Of a stretch of DNA of 64,000 nt, positions 50,001 to 62,935 are shown piece after piece. How positions within the stretch are numbered: position 1 is the first letter of the stretch; each line of letters begins with the position of its first letter. The stretch covers positions 1 through 64,000 of the forward strand of contig JAQGEQ010000382.1 of assembly GCA_034620365.1 (NCBI GenBank), given 5' to 3'. The notes beneath the pieces were generated by a model, which was given only the letters and a program-made list of their open reading frames with translations, was not told the origin of the DNA and did no database searches. Source of the stretch: Pegea sp. RAD2-039. Taxonomy: Eukaryota; Chordata; Thaliacea; Salpida; Salpidae. The translations under genes were made by a program, and so were the position numbers.

Positions 50001-53000
50001 AGATCTGATCGCATCCTCCATTATTGATGAGACATTCATCATGTTCCTTGAAGTAACTTGCCGCGACTCCAGCTTTGTTCACAGAAGCTACATCAACAGA
50101 TGAAGATCTTCTTTTGATCTGGACTCGATTTATTTACCGTCAGAATTGAACTTCACCCACAAACTGTTCCCTGTTGACTCGATATCTTCCGGGATTTCGT
50201 ATCCACAATACTTACCAATCAGCGGTGAGTCTTCATGTTCTCCATCTCTCACTTCCAGATAATCATAAGAACATTCATCATGTCCCTCGACCTGCATCCA
50301 ACGAGTTAAAGATCTTTCTTCAAAGATCATTTTGAACCTTAAATTCATGAAATGTCAGCCCCACTGTGAATCCTTCTTCCATTCGAATCCTCCAGACACA
50401 ATCCTTACTCGGGGCGTACTCCTCCGGGTAGTTGGGACTCCGTATCTCGCCATGATCAAGATCTACATCTCCTCCACAGACCGCTTCATACTGAAAATGG
50501 AGTTGGAGTCCGAGAAGTCAGAATCACTTCAGAATCACCTCCAAATGGAACCCGGACCCTTGGAAGTTGCTGACAGTTTGGAATCTGACCCAGAGTCGGC
50601 TGCTCCGAGACACAATCTCATTTGGAATTCCTCTTCCGCAATATCGACCTACACCAGCGTTGTTAATCGCGTTGATGACGTCACGAACGCTACATACCGA
50701 TGAGAGGTGAACGATGCCAGTATCCATCATGGATTTCAAGATGATCGTAAAAACAGTTTTTACTGAAATATTGAAATTTGAAGGAAAAATTTTTCGTTGA
50801 AAATTTTCACCTTTTATAGATCCCAATTGAATGAAATCTGATGACGATTTTCTCTCCTGGAGTTACACTGATCCTCCAAATACAATGAAGTCCTGATGTA
50901 TATCCATCTGGCCAATTTGGTGATGAAATATTACCTGATGTAGACTGAAGCGTTCGACCGCAAGCTGGACGAGAGATCTTTAATAAAGACTCGATAAAGA
51001 TGAGACTTACTTGGACAATTGTACAGTTTATTTGCTTGTCTAATGTCTCCTTGACTCAATTGAGTTCTTTGTCCAATACTGGGTCTGATTCCAGAGTTTG
51101 GGTCGTTATTAGGAAGGATTGTGTCCAAAAACTTCCCTGAATTTATTCAAGAAGATCTGAATGACTCGTTTCATCTTATTTCTTAATCCTACCTCTACTA
51201 AATGTGTTTCGAGAGTAATGCATGATGCTGTAGTAATCGTACTTCTCTCCCAAAGAATTTATTTCTGATCGATCCATCTTATTAAAGTTGTATTCTTGAC
51301 CTAAAAGTTCGAAAAAAACTCATTTATTCAACACGTGACTGCGAGTGAGGAATAGAAACACTAAAGAGATATCAGTAAATATAAATTTAGTTTATTTAAA
51401 TAAATAAATGTTTTCTAGAATGAACAAATACGTTTGTGGCTATTAAAGGGTTTGTTTTACTTCAGATATAATTTTTATTATCTTTTAAAAGTGTTTCTAA
51501 TAATAAATTCTTTGAAATTATCTAAATCATATTTGTAAAAGATCCAGGAAACACTGCAGTAAGTAAATCAAAAATTCAAAACAACAAAATAAGTGAAGAA
51601 ATTTCCAGATTTTGAAGATGGAGTCGAGAAGAATAAAATAATTTATTTTTAATTAATTGGAATTTTATTGATTAAAAGTTTCTGGAAAAGTTCAGATTTA
51701 AATCAATAAATTTTATTTCTAAGAATATTTTAAATCGATTGTGAAAAGTTCCAGAAGATAAAAAGGAATTTGTTGCAAACATTAGACGAAAAGCCAAAAT
51801 AAATTCTAAATAATTTGTCGAGCCAAAAACCAAATTAACCCAAGCGTTAAAATCGAAAGAAGTTTTGTGGATAAATATTCACACAAATGATTGTTTTAAA
51901 CATTTACTAAACTGTGAAAGGCAAATATAATTGTTAAAAAGAAATTAAATTAAATAAAAAACTTTTATTTGTTTAAAAATCTTCAAAATTTTATTAAAAA
52001 AGTTGAAAAGAACAAAAGTAAATGAAATAAATATTAGCTTCGATATTTGAAGAAAAAAAACTTGAGTTTTAAGTTCATTATTATTTACAATTTTTCAAAA
52101 CTATCAAATTAAAAAATACTTTGTAAAGTTGTAAAGTTTGAATTTAAGAGTTTAATTAAATACAAACTTATTTGTAATTATTTCTAACAATTAGTTAGCA
52201 AGTTAAAGTCAAATTAAAAAAAGAAATTAAAAAAAAGAAAATATTTTGTAAGATGATAGTAAAAATAGTATTCAGTTATTAAAAAGTATAAGAAGTTAGA
52301 AAAGTTAATTTGTGTTGAAAGAAAAGTTCTATTAAATCAATCAATAAGTCTATTAAATATTTCCAAAAGGTTAAATAGTTGAATGAACATTTAGTTAACT
52401 TCAAAGTGAAAAAATGAATTGAATCGAGTTCAAATCGTTGAAGTAAAAGTTAAAAGCTTTCAAGAGAAATATCTGGAAATACTTTTATGTTTTTGTCATT
52501 TAATTAGCAACAATTAGAAAATCAGGATATTCAAATAAACCTTTTCATTCTATTTAATGACTTTAAATTCTGTTTCAACCCAAATATTTGAAATAATAAT
52601 TAGTTTTTTCACCAAATATCGATTTCATTGAAAATCTTTAAAATAAAAAAACTGCTTCCAACAAATTGACAAAAAACTTTGAAGTTTTCTCAACTAACCT
52701 TCTTGAATATTCTGATACAAAATCTGGATATGCTCATCTCTATCAGGTCGTGTATGTTCATGCCAAAAACCAATCACGTGACCTAATTCGTGGACCACAA
52801 TTCCAAATTTATCACAGTTTTTACCGATAGAAATAGCTTGTGGCCGACCACCTCTACGCCCCACATATGAGCAACACCTGGAAGAGAATTACTTCTAACT
52901 GGACCTCGATATTTTCTGTGGTTTCTCACCCGCATGGTCGAGACGTGAACTTGATGTAAGATTCTTCAGAAGTTCTCTCAATGAAGGTGATGCAAGTGTG

Positions 53001-56000
53001 GTTTTCCCAATGTCTCATAGCTTGCTTGAATATCGCTTTTTGTGAACCTTCAAAAATCAAACAATCTAAATTTAACAAACTGAATTATTCTGTTTGTTGT
53101 TTGTAGTTTCTCAGTTTAGTTTTGAAACACAAATGATGTTGATGTCTTTAAGATGTTTACACAGGTGCCCCTTTCACGTAATCACGTGACAAATTAAAGC
53201 GATTCGACAAATTAGATTTCAGGTTTCTTGAGATGCAGCTGAAATTCAAAACCTGTAAAGTTGAAACTGATGAAGTAGGGGATGACTCCATGGGGCCAGA
53301 CTCGTTCCGGGACCGCTGTTGCCGCCCTTCTGTAACGTTTGAACACTTTCTCCGTCCTCTGCTTCCGGCTGTAGTATCGTTGAGGACTCCGGAAACGTCT
53401 CGCTGAAATTCAAACTTCAATTTTTACGAAATTCAAAAAACTTTTCTCACAAAACCTCTTCTATTTTTATTTCTTCTTTTCTTCTCGCTTCTTCGGACTT
53501 GTCGCTGACTTTGACGCGAAACTTCGAGAAGATCGGCTCTTCTTCGATTCGATTCGCGATCAATCAAATCTGAGATATCCTCCGGATGAGGAACTCCAAG
53601 AAAACTTCTTCTTTTCTACAAACATCATTCGTTGCTAAGCAACCAACGATGTGATAAAATCGCTCGATTCTCTTACGTCAGAACGACGTGATGAAGAGTT
53701 TGAGTCATTATTGAAGTGACGGACGCTAAAGATGACGTCATCATCGCGATTCTTCCGTCTTTGCTTCGGGCGACTTTCACTTTGATTGAAGATCTGTTTT
53801 GGATTTCTTTCAAATTGCTCCAAAACTTCATCAATTGGTTCTCCGAAGATACTGTCGACATCTGACTGATCAAGAGCGATGTCTCCCATAAAGAGCTCTA
53901 CAAGATGAAAAGATTAGATCTCAGATTCGATTCGAGTGAAATTTACTGTCAAAATAAACTCATAAAAAAAGATTCTATCTCCTTCTTCGTTTGTGACTTT
54001 CTAATGATTCATGTAAAAGGATTCACTTCAAATTAATTACAGCTAAATATTTGATAACCACTAAAAGATTTCAAGTCAGAAATTCATCTTTTTTAGTTTA
54101 TATCAAAATCATATTTTTCAACAACCTTTTTTGTTTCAAATTTTTCTTATTTTGTTTCTAAAACAAATTTGTTCAATTTTTTTTACCAAAAATACAAGAA
54201 TAATAATTTGAAATATTTCTGTAAGTTTCAAATCTGTTTCAAAATTATTTACAAAATAAAATAGATTTTTTTACCTTGAGCAAATATTTCTATAAATTGA
54301 ATAAAAATAGTTTTAAAAAAAATTAGTTTAAATTATTTGAAAATTTTAAAAATCATAATTTTCAGGTTAATGATGACAAACCACCTTTAAAAACCGAAAT
54401 TTTCTGCGGAAGAAATTAATCTAAATATTTTCAAAAAAACCGGAAACGGAAATTGGTAAAAACCAAAAAAAATATCAGTTTTTCGTTGAAATCATATTTT
54501 TTGAAGGATTAGAAAAATAACAGTTTCTAATTTTTTGGTGAAATTTTCAAAGAAGTCGATTTATTGATAAAAATAAAATTACTTAATTAGTAAATTATTA
54601 AACAAATTATTAGTTATTAATTGATATCGTTAAATTGACAGAAACTGTCTGAGGGTTTCCAAATTGTATTTTTCTAATAATCACAATTTTCAAATTGAAA
54701 TTGGAATTTTGATAAATTATTTTTTTCGTCTTTATCATCAACTTTTCGAAGTTTTTACAACAAAAAGTTGTTTTTAAATTTAAACTTTTCATATAATTAT
54801 CTGATTACTAAGACATGTCACGCTTCACTGCACACAATCTAAACATCATTTCCTGTCCTCGCCGAATACTGAATTTTAAACAACTGGAATTTTTATTTGA
54901 AATTTTCTGTATAAAAACTGAATAAAAAAATTTAAAAAAAACGATTTTATTGAAAGTTTTGAATAAAATATAAAATTTATAAATCAATTCAAAGATTTGT
55001 TTGACAAATTTTTTCACGAATTTTAAAACTAAATTTTTGCAAAATTTTTTTGTGGATTTGTAAATACGACTAATCAGAACTTTTTAAATGTTTCGAAATT
55101 TCATTTGCTGCAAATAATTCAACAATTTCAAAAAATTCAAATTTTTGAAAAAATTATTTAAATAAATCTAAAAAATAATTTTTTAAAATAAACTTTTATT
55201 TGCATCAAATTTTGAAAAACTCTGAAGAGATCTGTTTAAGATTACAGAAATATTTTTATTTAATATAAAAAGTAAATCAATCTAAATTAATGTTTCTTAA
55301 AATAAGAAAATATTTTTTCAAAAACTTATTTTCAAATCTTTAAAAAAATTTTAATTGAATAATTTCAAAACTGCTGTAAAAAACATTTATTAAATAAATT
55401 TGCAATTTATCTATTTGATTTTGTTGTTGAAACATAAAAACTAATGATTTAAAAAGTTTTTTTGAAGTTTTAAAAAGTTTCAATTAATCTTAACAATAAT
55501 CAAGTATTTGTAGTTCGGACAAAAAAGTTAAATCCGCGTTCTCAGCATCTGAAGACTTTTGTTTCTTCAACGATAAAGATGTTCTTGAAGAACAACAAAA
55601 GAACAGAAAGTTGTTCTCAATAAAACTTCTTGCAATTTTTCCTATGATTCAAGTAATAAAAGAATTTCTTAACAGGACAATAACCTAATAAGTTTTTAAG
55701 TATTAATTACTTTCAACTTGTAAGCATGAGTGATAAATACAGATGACGGGTATAAAAGGTTATTTCATTTATTAGCAGATAAAAAAAAATAATAAAAATA
55801 ATTTTATCAAATTCTGAATCAATATAAGTTTTCACAAAAAGTTAAAACAGTTTAACTTGTATTTAAAAACGAAATGAAACTGGTTTGTGAGTTTGAAGTT
55901 TCAGAGATTCTTAGCAAGATTCTTAGCAAGATTCACGTCAAAAGAATTTTGAAGATCAACAAACGCACTAAAAACTTCTTCAAGAAACTTTTTAAAATCT

Positions 56001-56665
56001 TCAATATAAAAACTTCCAATTGAAAAAGATTGAAATCTAATTGAAATAATTTGTTGTAAAAATTTGTTTATATTTCTTACTAATCTTTCAACAACAGATT
56101 AAATGTCTGCTTCTGTTATCTGATAAACATTTCAAAGAAAAGTTGAATTGAGAGTTTTGAAAAGTAATTTTCCAAATTAAACTTCTTCTAATTAATAAGC
56201 AGATGATGAATTTTATGAAATCTGATTAAAATTAAACGAATATTTATCACAATTATAACTTCTACAAACTTTTTGATATATTCACAAAATTTTAATTTCC
56301 ATTAAAAACTTGGAACAACTTCAAGAGTTTGAAGTTTTAAAGTCGAATTCGTTCAACAAATGTTCTTGTTTTTATTAAAAATTTAAATAATTCTATTTGG
56401 AAACACAAATTTCTGTATATTTAAATACTTTTCTTATTTTTCAATCAAAGTTAAATTAATTTCAATCAGCTTTTAGTTAATCTGTTAGAAACTTAAATAT
56501 CAACTTACGAGCTTTACAAGGGTCCTTTAAATCACCTAAGTCCTCTTCAGACCTATCATAAGAAGGATAACTACTTGCTGCTATTGAAGAAGTACTTGAT
56601 GTATGTTGACCAACTGAAAGATTTGCAACAAACATAAAAGCCAGCAATCCAGACGGTAGTAACAT
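47091..56665 (-). CDS. Tolloid/BMP1-type astacin metalloprotease
   Basis: 22 exons on the minus strand join in phase to 1093 residues: 56509..56665, 53677..53897, 53456..53615, 53253..53402, 52930..53047, 52699..52877, 51193..51300, 51011..51136, 50811..50964, 50698..50762, 50539..50648, 50338..50490, 50138..50291, 49934..50087, 49705..49876, 49455..49614, 48889..49038, 48654..48781, 48038..48251, 47835..47989, 47347..47442, 47091..47288. Secreted protease that cleaves procollagen and the BMP inhibitor chordin. Order: signal peptide; prodomain with [14 protein letters not shown]; furin-like RYRR before [11 protein letters not shown]; astacin domain with zinc site [11 protein letters not shown] and Met-turn SIMHY; then CUB-CUB-EGF-CUB-EGF-CUB-CUB, both EGFs of calcium-binding type ([20 protein letters not shown]). 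All catalytic residues are present. Oddities: a long basic prodomain, a C-terminal Arg-rich tail, and repeated sequence in several introns. Intron 1 is 2.6 kb, most others under 100 bp. Confidence 0.95.
47448..47641 (-). repeat. Intron-associated repeat, copy 1 (tolloid last-but-one intron)
   Basis: A 194-bp sequence beginning six bases before the 3' splice site of the intron 47443-47834. It matches 51312-51505 with only about five differences. In transcript sense its end next to the splice site reads CGCAGCCACGTGTTGAATAA then ATGAG and a T-run leading to TGTAG. Weaker similarity (AACACTGCAG, ATAAGTGAAGAAA) extends deeper into the intron to about 47740. Confidence 0.93.
48278..48306 (-). repeat. 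Intron-associated repeat, short copy (tolloid intron before CUB4 second half)
   Basis: In transcript sense, CGCTCGCAGCCACGCGTTGA then ATAAAACA, about 27 bases from the acceptor at 48252-48253. It matches only the splice-site-proximal end of the 194-bp repeat, in the same orientation. Confidence 0.75.
51312..51505 (-). repeat. Intron-associated repeat, copy 2 (tolloid intron within protease domain)
   Basis: This nearly identical partner of 47448-47641 starts about ten bases before the acceptor of intron 51301-52698. The remainder of this 1.4-kb intron is unrelated AT-rich sequence, apart from weak similarity continuing to about 51600. Confidence 0.93.
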
Positions 56666-57130
56666 GTCTTTAAATTTCTTTAATATGCTAACAGTGGTTG
56701 GCTTCTACCTACTTAATTACCTAACAACAAGTTATCCATAAGCTAAGAAAAAAAATCAAACTTTTAAAAAACAAAGTTTTAAATGAAAATAAACTTCTTT
56801 AAACTTTGAAAGTCGCTGAAACCAACTGCAGAACAATCAACTATAGTATTGTAAACGAAGCCGGCAAGCTAGCTGTTCATACTAACTCATTTTTTTCTTT
56901 TCTATCGCCTTCTACGTCATACAACGAAGTACCGGTTTAGGGAATTCCCCTTTTAAATAAGCTGAATAAGCAGTTTTCATCATGAACCAGCTGATTACTG
57001 GATGTAGTTACATCATTTCTACATTTGACAAAATACTTTAAAAGATTTTGAAACTCAGCAAATGAAAGTACAATGTGACGTCATACATGAAAAGGCTTCG
57101 TGGCGCGCGAAGTGCTTATTTAAAGTATAG
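56666..57130. promoter_or_regulatory. Tolloid upstream region with a CRE palindrome
   Basis: The interval before the tolloid start is less AT-rich than average. It contains a full cAMP-response palindrome TGACGTCA at 57076-57083, about 410 bp upstream of the start codon, and a GGCGCGCGAA block (E2F-like) near 57101. These are candidate regulatory sites by sequence only; the transcription start is not known. Confidence 0.4.
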
Positions 57131-60100
57131 TGTTGTATCAGTTTGATTGAAAATCACAAAAGTTGGTTTGAACTGATTTCGTAAAAGTCTGCAAATTTTT
57201 CAAAACAATTTGGAGTTTGTAGATTAATAATTTCTTGAATCAATAGAATATTAATCATTCACTTAAACTGATCATTAAATGCTGAATATGAAATTAAATC
57301 AAAAAACAAACACCAAAAAAGTAAAAGAATAAATACAATTTGTTTCATTCAACGACAAATTGAAGTTGTTTCCAGCTTTTTAAAACTTTTTTTAGGTTCA
57401 TTTTAGCTTTTCTGCTGGTTAATTACCGCAAACTGTTATTGCCTATCAACATAATTAAACTAAATGCTTGTTAAGTTGCACCTTAGTTCACCAAAATCAG
57501 TAATTCGTAATTAAATCAGTAATTACTCGTGAAACGAAATTAAAATTGCTGAGTAGATTAGAGAACGTTGTAAGTATTAGTGATGTTTTGAAAGTGAAAT
57601 CAACCAAGGTAATAATTTCATCATCAATTAGTGGTTCAGGGTGGGAACTCAGATACTTTCTCTTCATCTACGCCTACTACAGCTAACTTCAAATTCGTTT
57701 AATAAAAGTGAGTTCATTTCGACAAATTAAATAATTTTCAAGAAGTTTTATTCTTTGTATAAATATGTTCATAAAACTGACGAAATTAATAATTAAGTTT
57801 TTAATTCAAAAGCAAATTTATTTTCTAATATTTAAAACAGTTTTGTTAATTACTTTCAACAAATTTTTCATTTCAAAGTTTTGTGGTTAATACAAATTCG
57901 ATGTTATTAGTTGTTTTCTTTATAAAAATAAAAACTTTTTTAAAAATAACTAAAATTATAAACAAATTCTTATTTCAGTTTAGTTTAGAATAGGTTTTGG
58001 GTTTCCAAATAAATTTCTTTTTATTCTAATCCTTTTAATAAAATTGAAACTTATTTGTAAATTGCTTCACATCAAAAGGTTACTTTGGTATTGAAGTAGC
58101 AACACTTAAATTAAAATCAAAATCAGACTGAAAGATTGGAATAATCAACTGTTTTAAAAGAATTTTTAAAAGTTCAAACAAATTAGGTCTTTTTCAAATC
58201 ATGAAAAATCAAACCGAATTTGTAGTGATGAAATTCGTTTTAAAAAACTTCTAATGATTTTTAAGATAAAAAGATGTTTAAATGATATTGATGTAAATGT
58301 GTTTTATTTAGAATAATAAAACGACTTTTATAATTGATTGTATTTATAGTAAGCAATTTTGTTTTTATAGAAAACAAATAAATGAAAAATAAAAGAACAA
58401 AATTATATCTTTTTGATTTTGTCACTAAAAGCTAAACAAATATTTTAATAAAATTATAAATTGTATATATTTGATCAAAAAACAAATCTATTAACAAATC
58501 AAAAAGTTTCTTGTCTACCTATCAAATAGAAAACGACATCAAATTAAGCCAATAATTTCAACCACAAAAAATTGAATTGATTGAAAGTTTCTTTGGTTTT
58601 CAAACTCGACTTGTTTTTAGCAACATTTTGTAAATTGAAAATTTAATTAAAAACTTCTTAATTATAGAAAATATTTTGGGTTTTTTGATCAATAACCTTA
58701 AAAGTTTCCACTCGATGAATTCTAACCATCAACAACACAAAATCTTTAATAAACCGAAAATAAAATATTTCAATTTGTATTTTGATCGATTTTTTTTTGT
58801 AACTAATTTAAGTTGAAAGGAAATTTTTAAATCAAGTTATTTGCTTTACAAAAAAACAACCAATTAATGTATTAAATGAAAGCTATATAATTTACTTTCA
58901 ATTATTTATTTAATAAACTTCAAAAGATTTACTTTGAATAGCGAGTCGTTTGGTAATAAAGTAAATTATTTTAAAGTCTGTCAAAAAACTGCGATGCACC
59001 ATAAATTAGTTATAAAATTGTAAAAAGATTTCCTTTACAATCGCTTTTTTAGAACTTTCAAATAACCAACGTTCGTCAAAGATGCTTAAAGACAAATTAA
59101 ATAATGAAGGACTTAGTAAAGATGAATCTAATAACTTAGTTGGTTTATTGTTTACTTTGATTCATATAAAGAGGTTTAAGATTGATCCATTAAACAGTTT
59201 TACATGAAAAGAACAAGAAGTTCAAACATCTAATTAGTCTGACATCAGTTCTTTTCACTTTTAATATTTGTAGAAAAATAACTCTTCGATTAATTCAATC
59301 TAAAATTTGGTGTCAGTCGATATTAAAAAGTCACAAAGTTAAAAATAAACCCAAAAAACAAACTTATTAACAAAGGTTTAGAGGTAATTGAAAGTATAAT
59401 TTTATTAAAGTAATCACAAGATATCTAATATAAAACAAAGCTTTGTACTTAAGCAAACATAAATGTTAAATCTTTGGTTTTATTGATTCAAGTAACACCT
59501 AAATAAGTTTTTTCAATTTATCTTCGATTGTAGGGAAAGTTTGAGTAATTAATAATGGGTTACCAGTCAAATAAAACGTTTTTAAGGCTTCTGCGTCAGA
59601 TAATACGTGCAAACATTTACCTTACGTGTTCCCAACACTGTTTTCGAAGTCTTTTAAAAACTGTTTAATTTCATGTCTTTAATTGTATTGATAGAAGCAA
59701 TTAACAATTTAAAAATTTATATTTACAAATAAAAATCGTCATATATATTTTTATTAATTTTAAATATATGTTTTTTATTAGTTTATATTTATAATGTTTA
59801 AATTAATATATCTTTATTTATATCTTAATATAAATATTTATTAAATATTTTTTTGTTATTTAGTCGACTAAAAAAGCTACAACTTTTAATTAGGAAAATA
59901 TTTTAAAGTATTTGTTATAAAAACACAAACGACTTTTACTTTTATTTAATTACTTTTTAATTTTATTAAAATAAAACTTAATGTTTTCTTTTTATTAAAT
60001 TAATTAAATTTAAAACTTGTTGAAATAATTTTAGAAAATTATTCCGATATTTTAGAAAACAAACTTTTTGAACTTTTATTTTTTATAATTTTCTAGAAGT

Positions 60101-62769
60101 ACCAAACTAACTCTTTCCTGTTTGATAGTGACACAAAAATGATGGTTGGCATTTATCGGAAATATTTGTCATCAATAATTTCAATTATAAAGCAATGTAA
60201 GAAAATTAATCGTAAGAATTACTTTGTAGAAAAAATAGGTTTTTTAAACGATTTACAAATTCGACAAATTATGTTAATAGTTTGCTTATTTTTTCTACGT
60301 AAATGTAAAATTAATTTATAAACTCATTAAAGGAAATTAAAAAACTAAAAAAAATGTCTGAGCTATTCGAATTTCTGAAAAATCTACAGTTTACACAACA
60401 AATAAATACTTTTCTAGATATTTATTGTTATAACACAATTACTATAAAAGCATTGGTTTTAATTTATCAAAAATAGAAAAATTCTTTTTTTAAAGTTTAT
60501 GAAAAATATTATATGTTAACAACATTAGTTTGTTTATGCAACAAATGGTTCCTAGAACTTTAAATCAATTTATTCTGACAAAAAGTTCATTTCAATTAAA
60601 TGATTTTTTAAACCTTATAAACTAATAAAAACAAAATAAACAATTTTTTGGGTTTTAAAAACTTTTCATAAAAGTTTAAATAAAAAGTTGTTTTGTAGTT
60701 GCTGGTACAAAATGGCTGTTTCATTTAATGGTTATTAAAACTTAATTAAAAGTATTATTTGATACTTTGTAAAGCAAATTGCATTCAAAGTTAAAACATA
60801 TAAAGTTTTACTAATTACTTTAATTTATATTATGAGTTTTTTAATATTTGCGTAAATATTTACAACATTATTATCGAATTACATTTCAAATTTTCACTAT
60901 TTGAAAATGTTTGTTTGAACAAATATCGGTCTACATTTAAAGATTTGGAAAGTAAATCTGTTTAATATTATTTACAACAAGTGTTACTTTTATGTAAAAT
61001 TGATAAATAATTGATTCTTTCAATTTCTAAGTTTTCTTGAAATATTTTTCAATCTTATGTTGTCAGTAGCTAATTAAAAAATGAATCTGTTGGACATAAA
61101 GTTAAATATTAGTTTAAAAAATTTTGTAAATTTGAACTTTCCACGAATTCAATTTTATAAAGTACTTTATCATTTATAAATCTGTTTTTAATTTTGTTAG
61201 CTTAGTATGAAATATGACTTTATTTTTACAAAATTGTAATATTTCCAAATATCTAAAGATTTTATAAAGGAAAAACATATTTTCAGACTAAAATGGACTA
61301 ATTTTATTTTGGTCCGGGCTAAATAACGTCATTATTTTATATTTAGGTAAAAAATATTCACATAGTCACGAGTAAAAAAGTTCAAACTTGAAACCGTTTT
61401 AAAGAAAATTTAAATTTCAATAAATAGTTTAACTTGAAGTCTATCCACTAAATTTAAAGTAATTGTTTTAATACTTTGTAATAAAGATGTTACCTCAGAA
61501 GTTACGATAAAAATTACAGCAGAAAAAATGAAACTCAAAAAAGTTTCTAAAAGTAGAAAAAAAAAGTTTAAAGATAAGAATTAGTTTTGAAACATTTGTC
61601 GTCATGCTTGAGTGACTTCATTCACGCTGTCTTAACTGAATATTCCAACATTAATAGAAGCAACTTCAAAGGTAGAGTTTGTAGTAAAATATAATTTTCT
61701 CATTTATTCGTCTGAAAGTAATAATTTGAACGCTTATCTAAAATCCGAAGAAATTTCAGAAAATATTTCCTGATTTTAAACATTAATAACTTTTATAATT
61801 TCACTTCTAAGTCAGATTGACATCTTTATTAGGAGACTCTTTACTGCGCGCTCCTTCGCGATTTCGTCATCAGCGATTTAGGTTTGAGTGAAATCATTTT
61901 TTTAATTAATTTATTTAAAAAGTTGAAAATATTTTTCTAAACTTTTATTTTTAAACAAATTAAGAATTTATTTTAATAATTCTTTAAATATTTAAATTTT
62001 TTAGATTAGTTTTTATTCGATGATTGATTTTGATCATAATTTCTACTTCGTCAATTCCTAATAACCAGAAAAATTTAAATTACTTTTTATAGAAAGTTCA
62101 ATTAAATAGAATATTATTTGGAAACATTTTTCTTTAATGAGATATTCGATAAAAATTTCAGAAATTTGGTTTTCAGGATCTTTAATTAATAAGTATACAA
62201 AGATTGTTTACTTAAAGAGTCAATACACTAACCACTAAAGTTAATTAAATATTCGAAAAGTTTGTCATCTGTGACCAGTCAATACACTGACAAGAATTAT
62301 ATTTATTAAATTATCTTTTAATTGTAATAATTATTATGTATGAAATTATTTGAAATACTTTATTCAACATATTCTTAACATGATTATATAAATAGAAACA
62401 TTTTTTGATTAATTCATTAATCTGTTGGTTAAATAAACTTCGTAAATTAGATAATTTTAAAACTATTTTTTGTTGTAAATTAAATGTTAAATACAATATC
62501 TTTGAAAGAGATATTTATGTAGAATGACAAATAGTAAATTATTTTATAGTCGACAGTCTATAGTAAAATAAATCTTAAAAGATATTATTTGTAAAATTAT
62601 TTATAAAATATCTTTCTTGTAAACGACTTTATCAAAGATTTTTAAATATTATCAAATTATTTCCATTTTTTAATATTTTGTTTCATTATTTCTTAAGTCG
62701 AGTAATTTACAATAATTTGTTCTTAGCTCAAAAAATCAAAAGTTCTAGAATTGAGATATAAATAAATAA
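57131..62769. other. Long AT-rich intergenic region, no gene seen
   Basis: About 5.6 kb with no exon I can support. The open frames present (for example at 60139-60321 and 62311-62496) are Lys/Ile/Phe-rich and look like chance readings of AT-rich DNA. A small GC-richer spot is at 61840-61880 (GCGCGCTCCTTCGCG). Confidence 0.5.
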
Positions 62770-62935
62770 TTGTTCACTGTTATATGTTTTGAGGACTACT
62801 GAAATACCATGTGTTACATCTTTTGCTTTTTATACTTATAACTTATTAGATGTTATTTGTGAGAATGTGTGTTAGCGAGAAGTGCTCTCATCAGGCACCC
62901 TCCTTCACATTTATTGTAAAAAACAAATAAATATA
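62770..62935 (+). mobile_element. LINE 3' end fragment
   Basis: From TTTTGAGGACTACTGAAATA through CATGTGTTACATCTTTTGCT to GAGAATGTGTGTTAGCGAGA and GCACCCTCCTTCACATTTAT, this matches, on the opposite strand, the 3' UTR of the LINE copy at 11210-11365. Only the last 165 bp are kept, the usual result of 5' truncation. The stem-loop has two changes from the other copies (TCATCAGGCACC for TCTTTAGGCACC). Confidence 0.88.

Noticed and set aside
29213-57083. Several TGACGTCA sites across the window as CRE elements
   Set aside because: Those at about 29215, 35340 and 53727 fall inside coding exons where Asp-Val type codons create the sequence; only the one upstream of tolloid (57076) is in a plausible promoter position.
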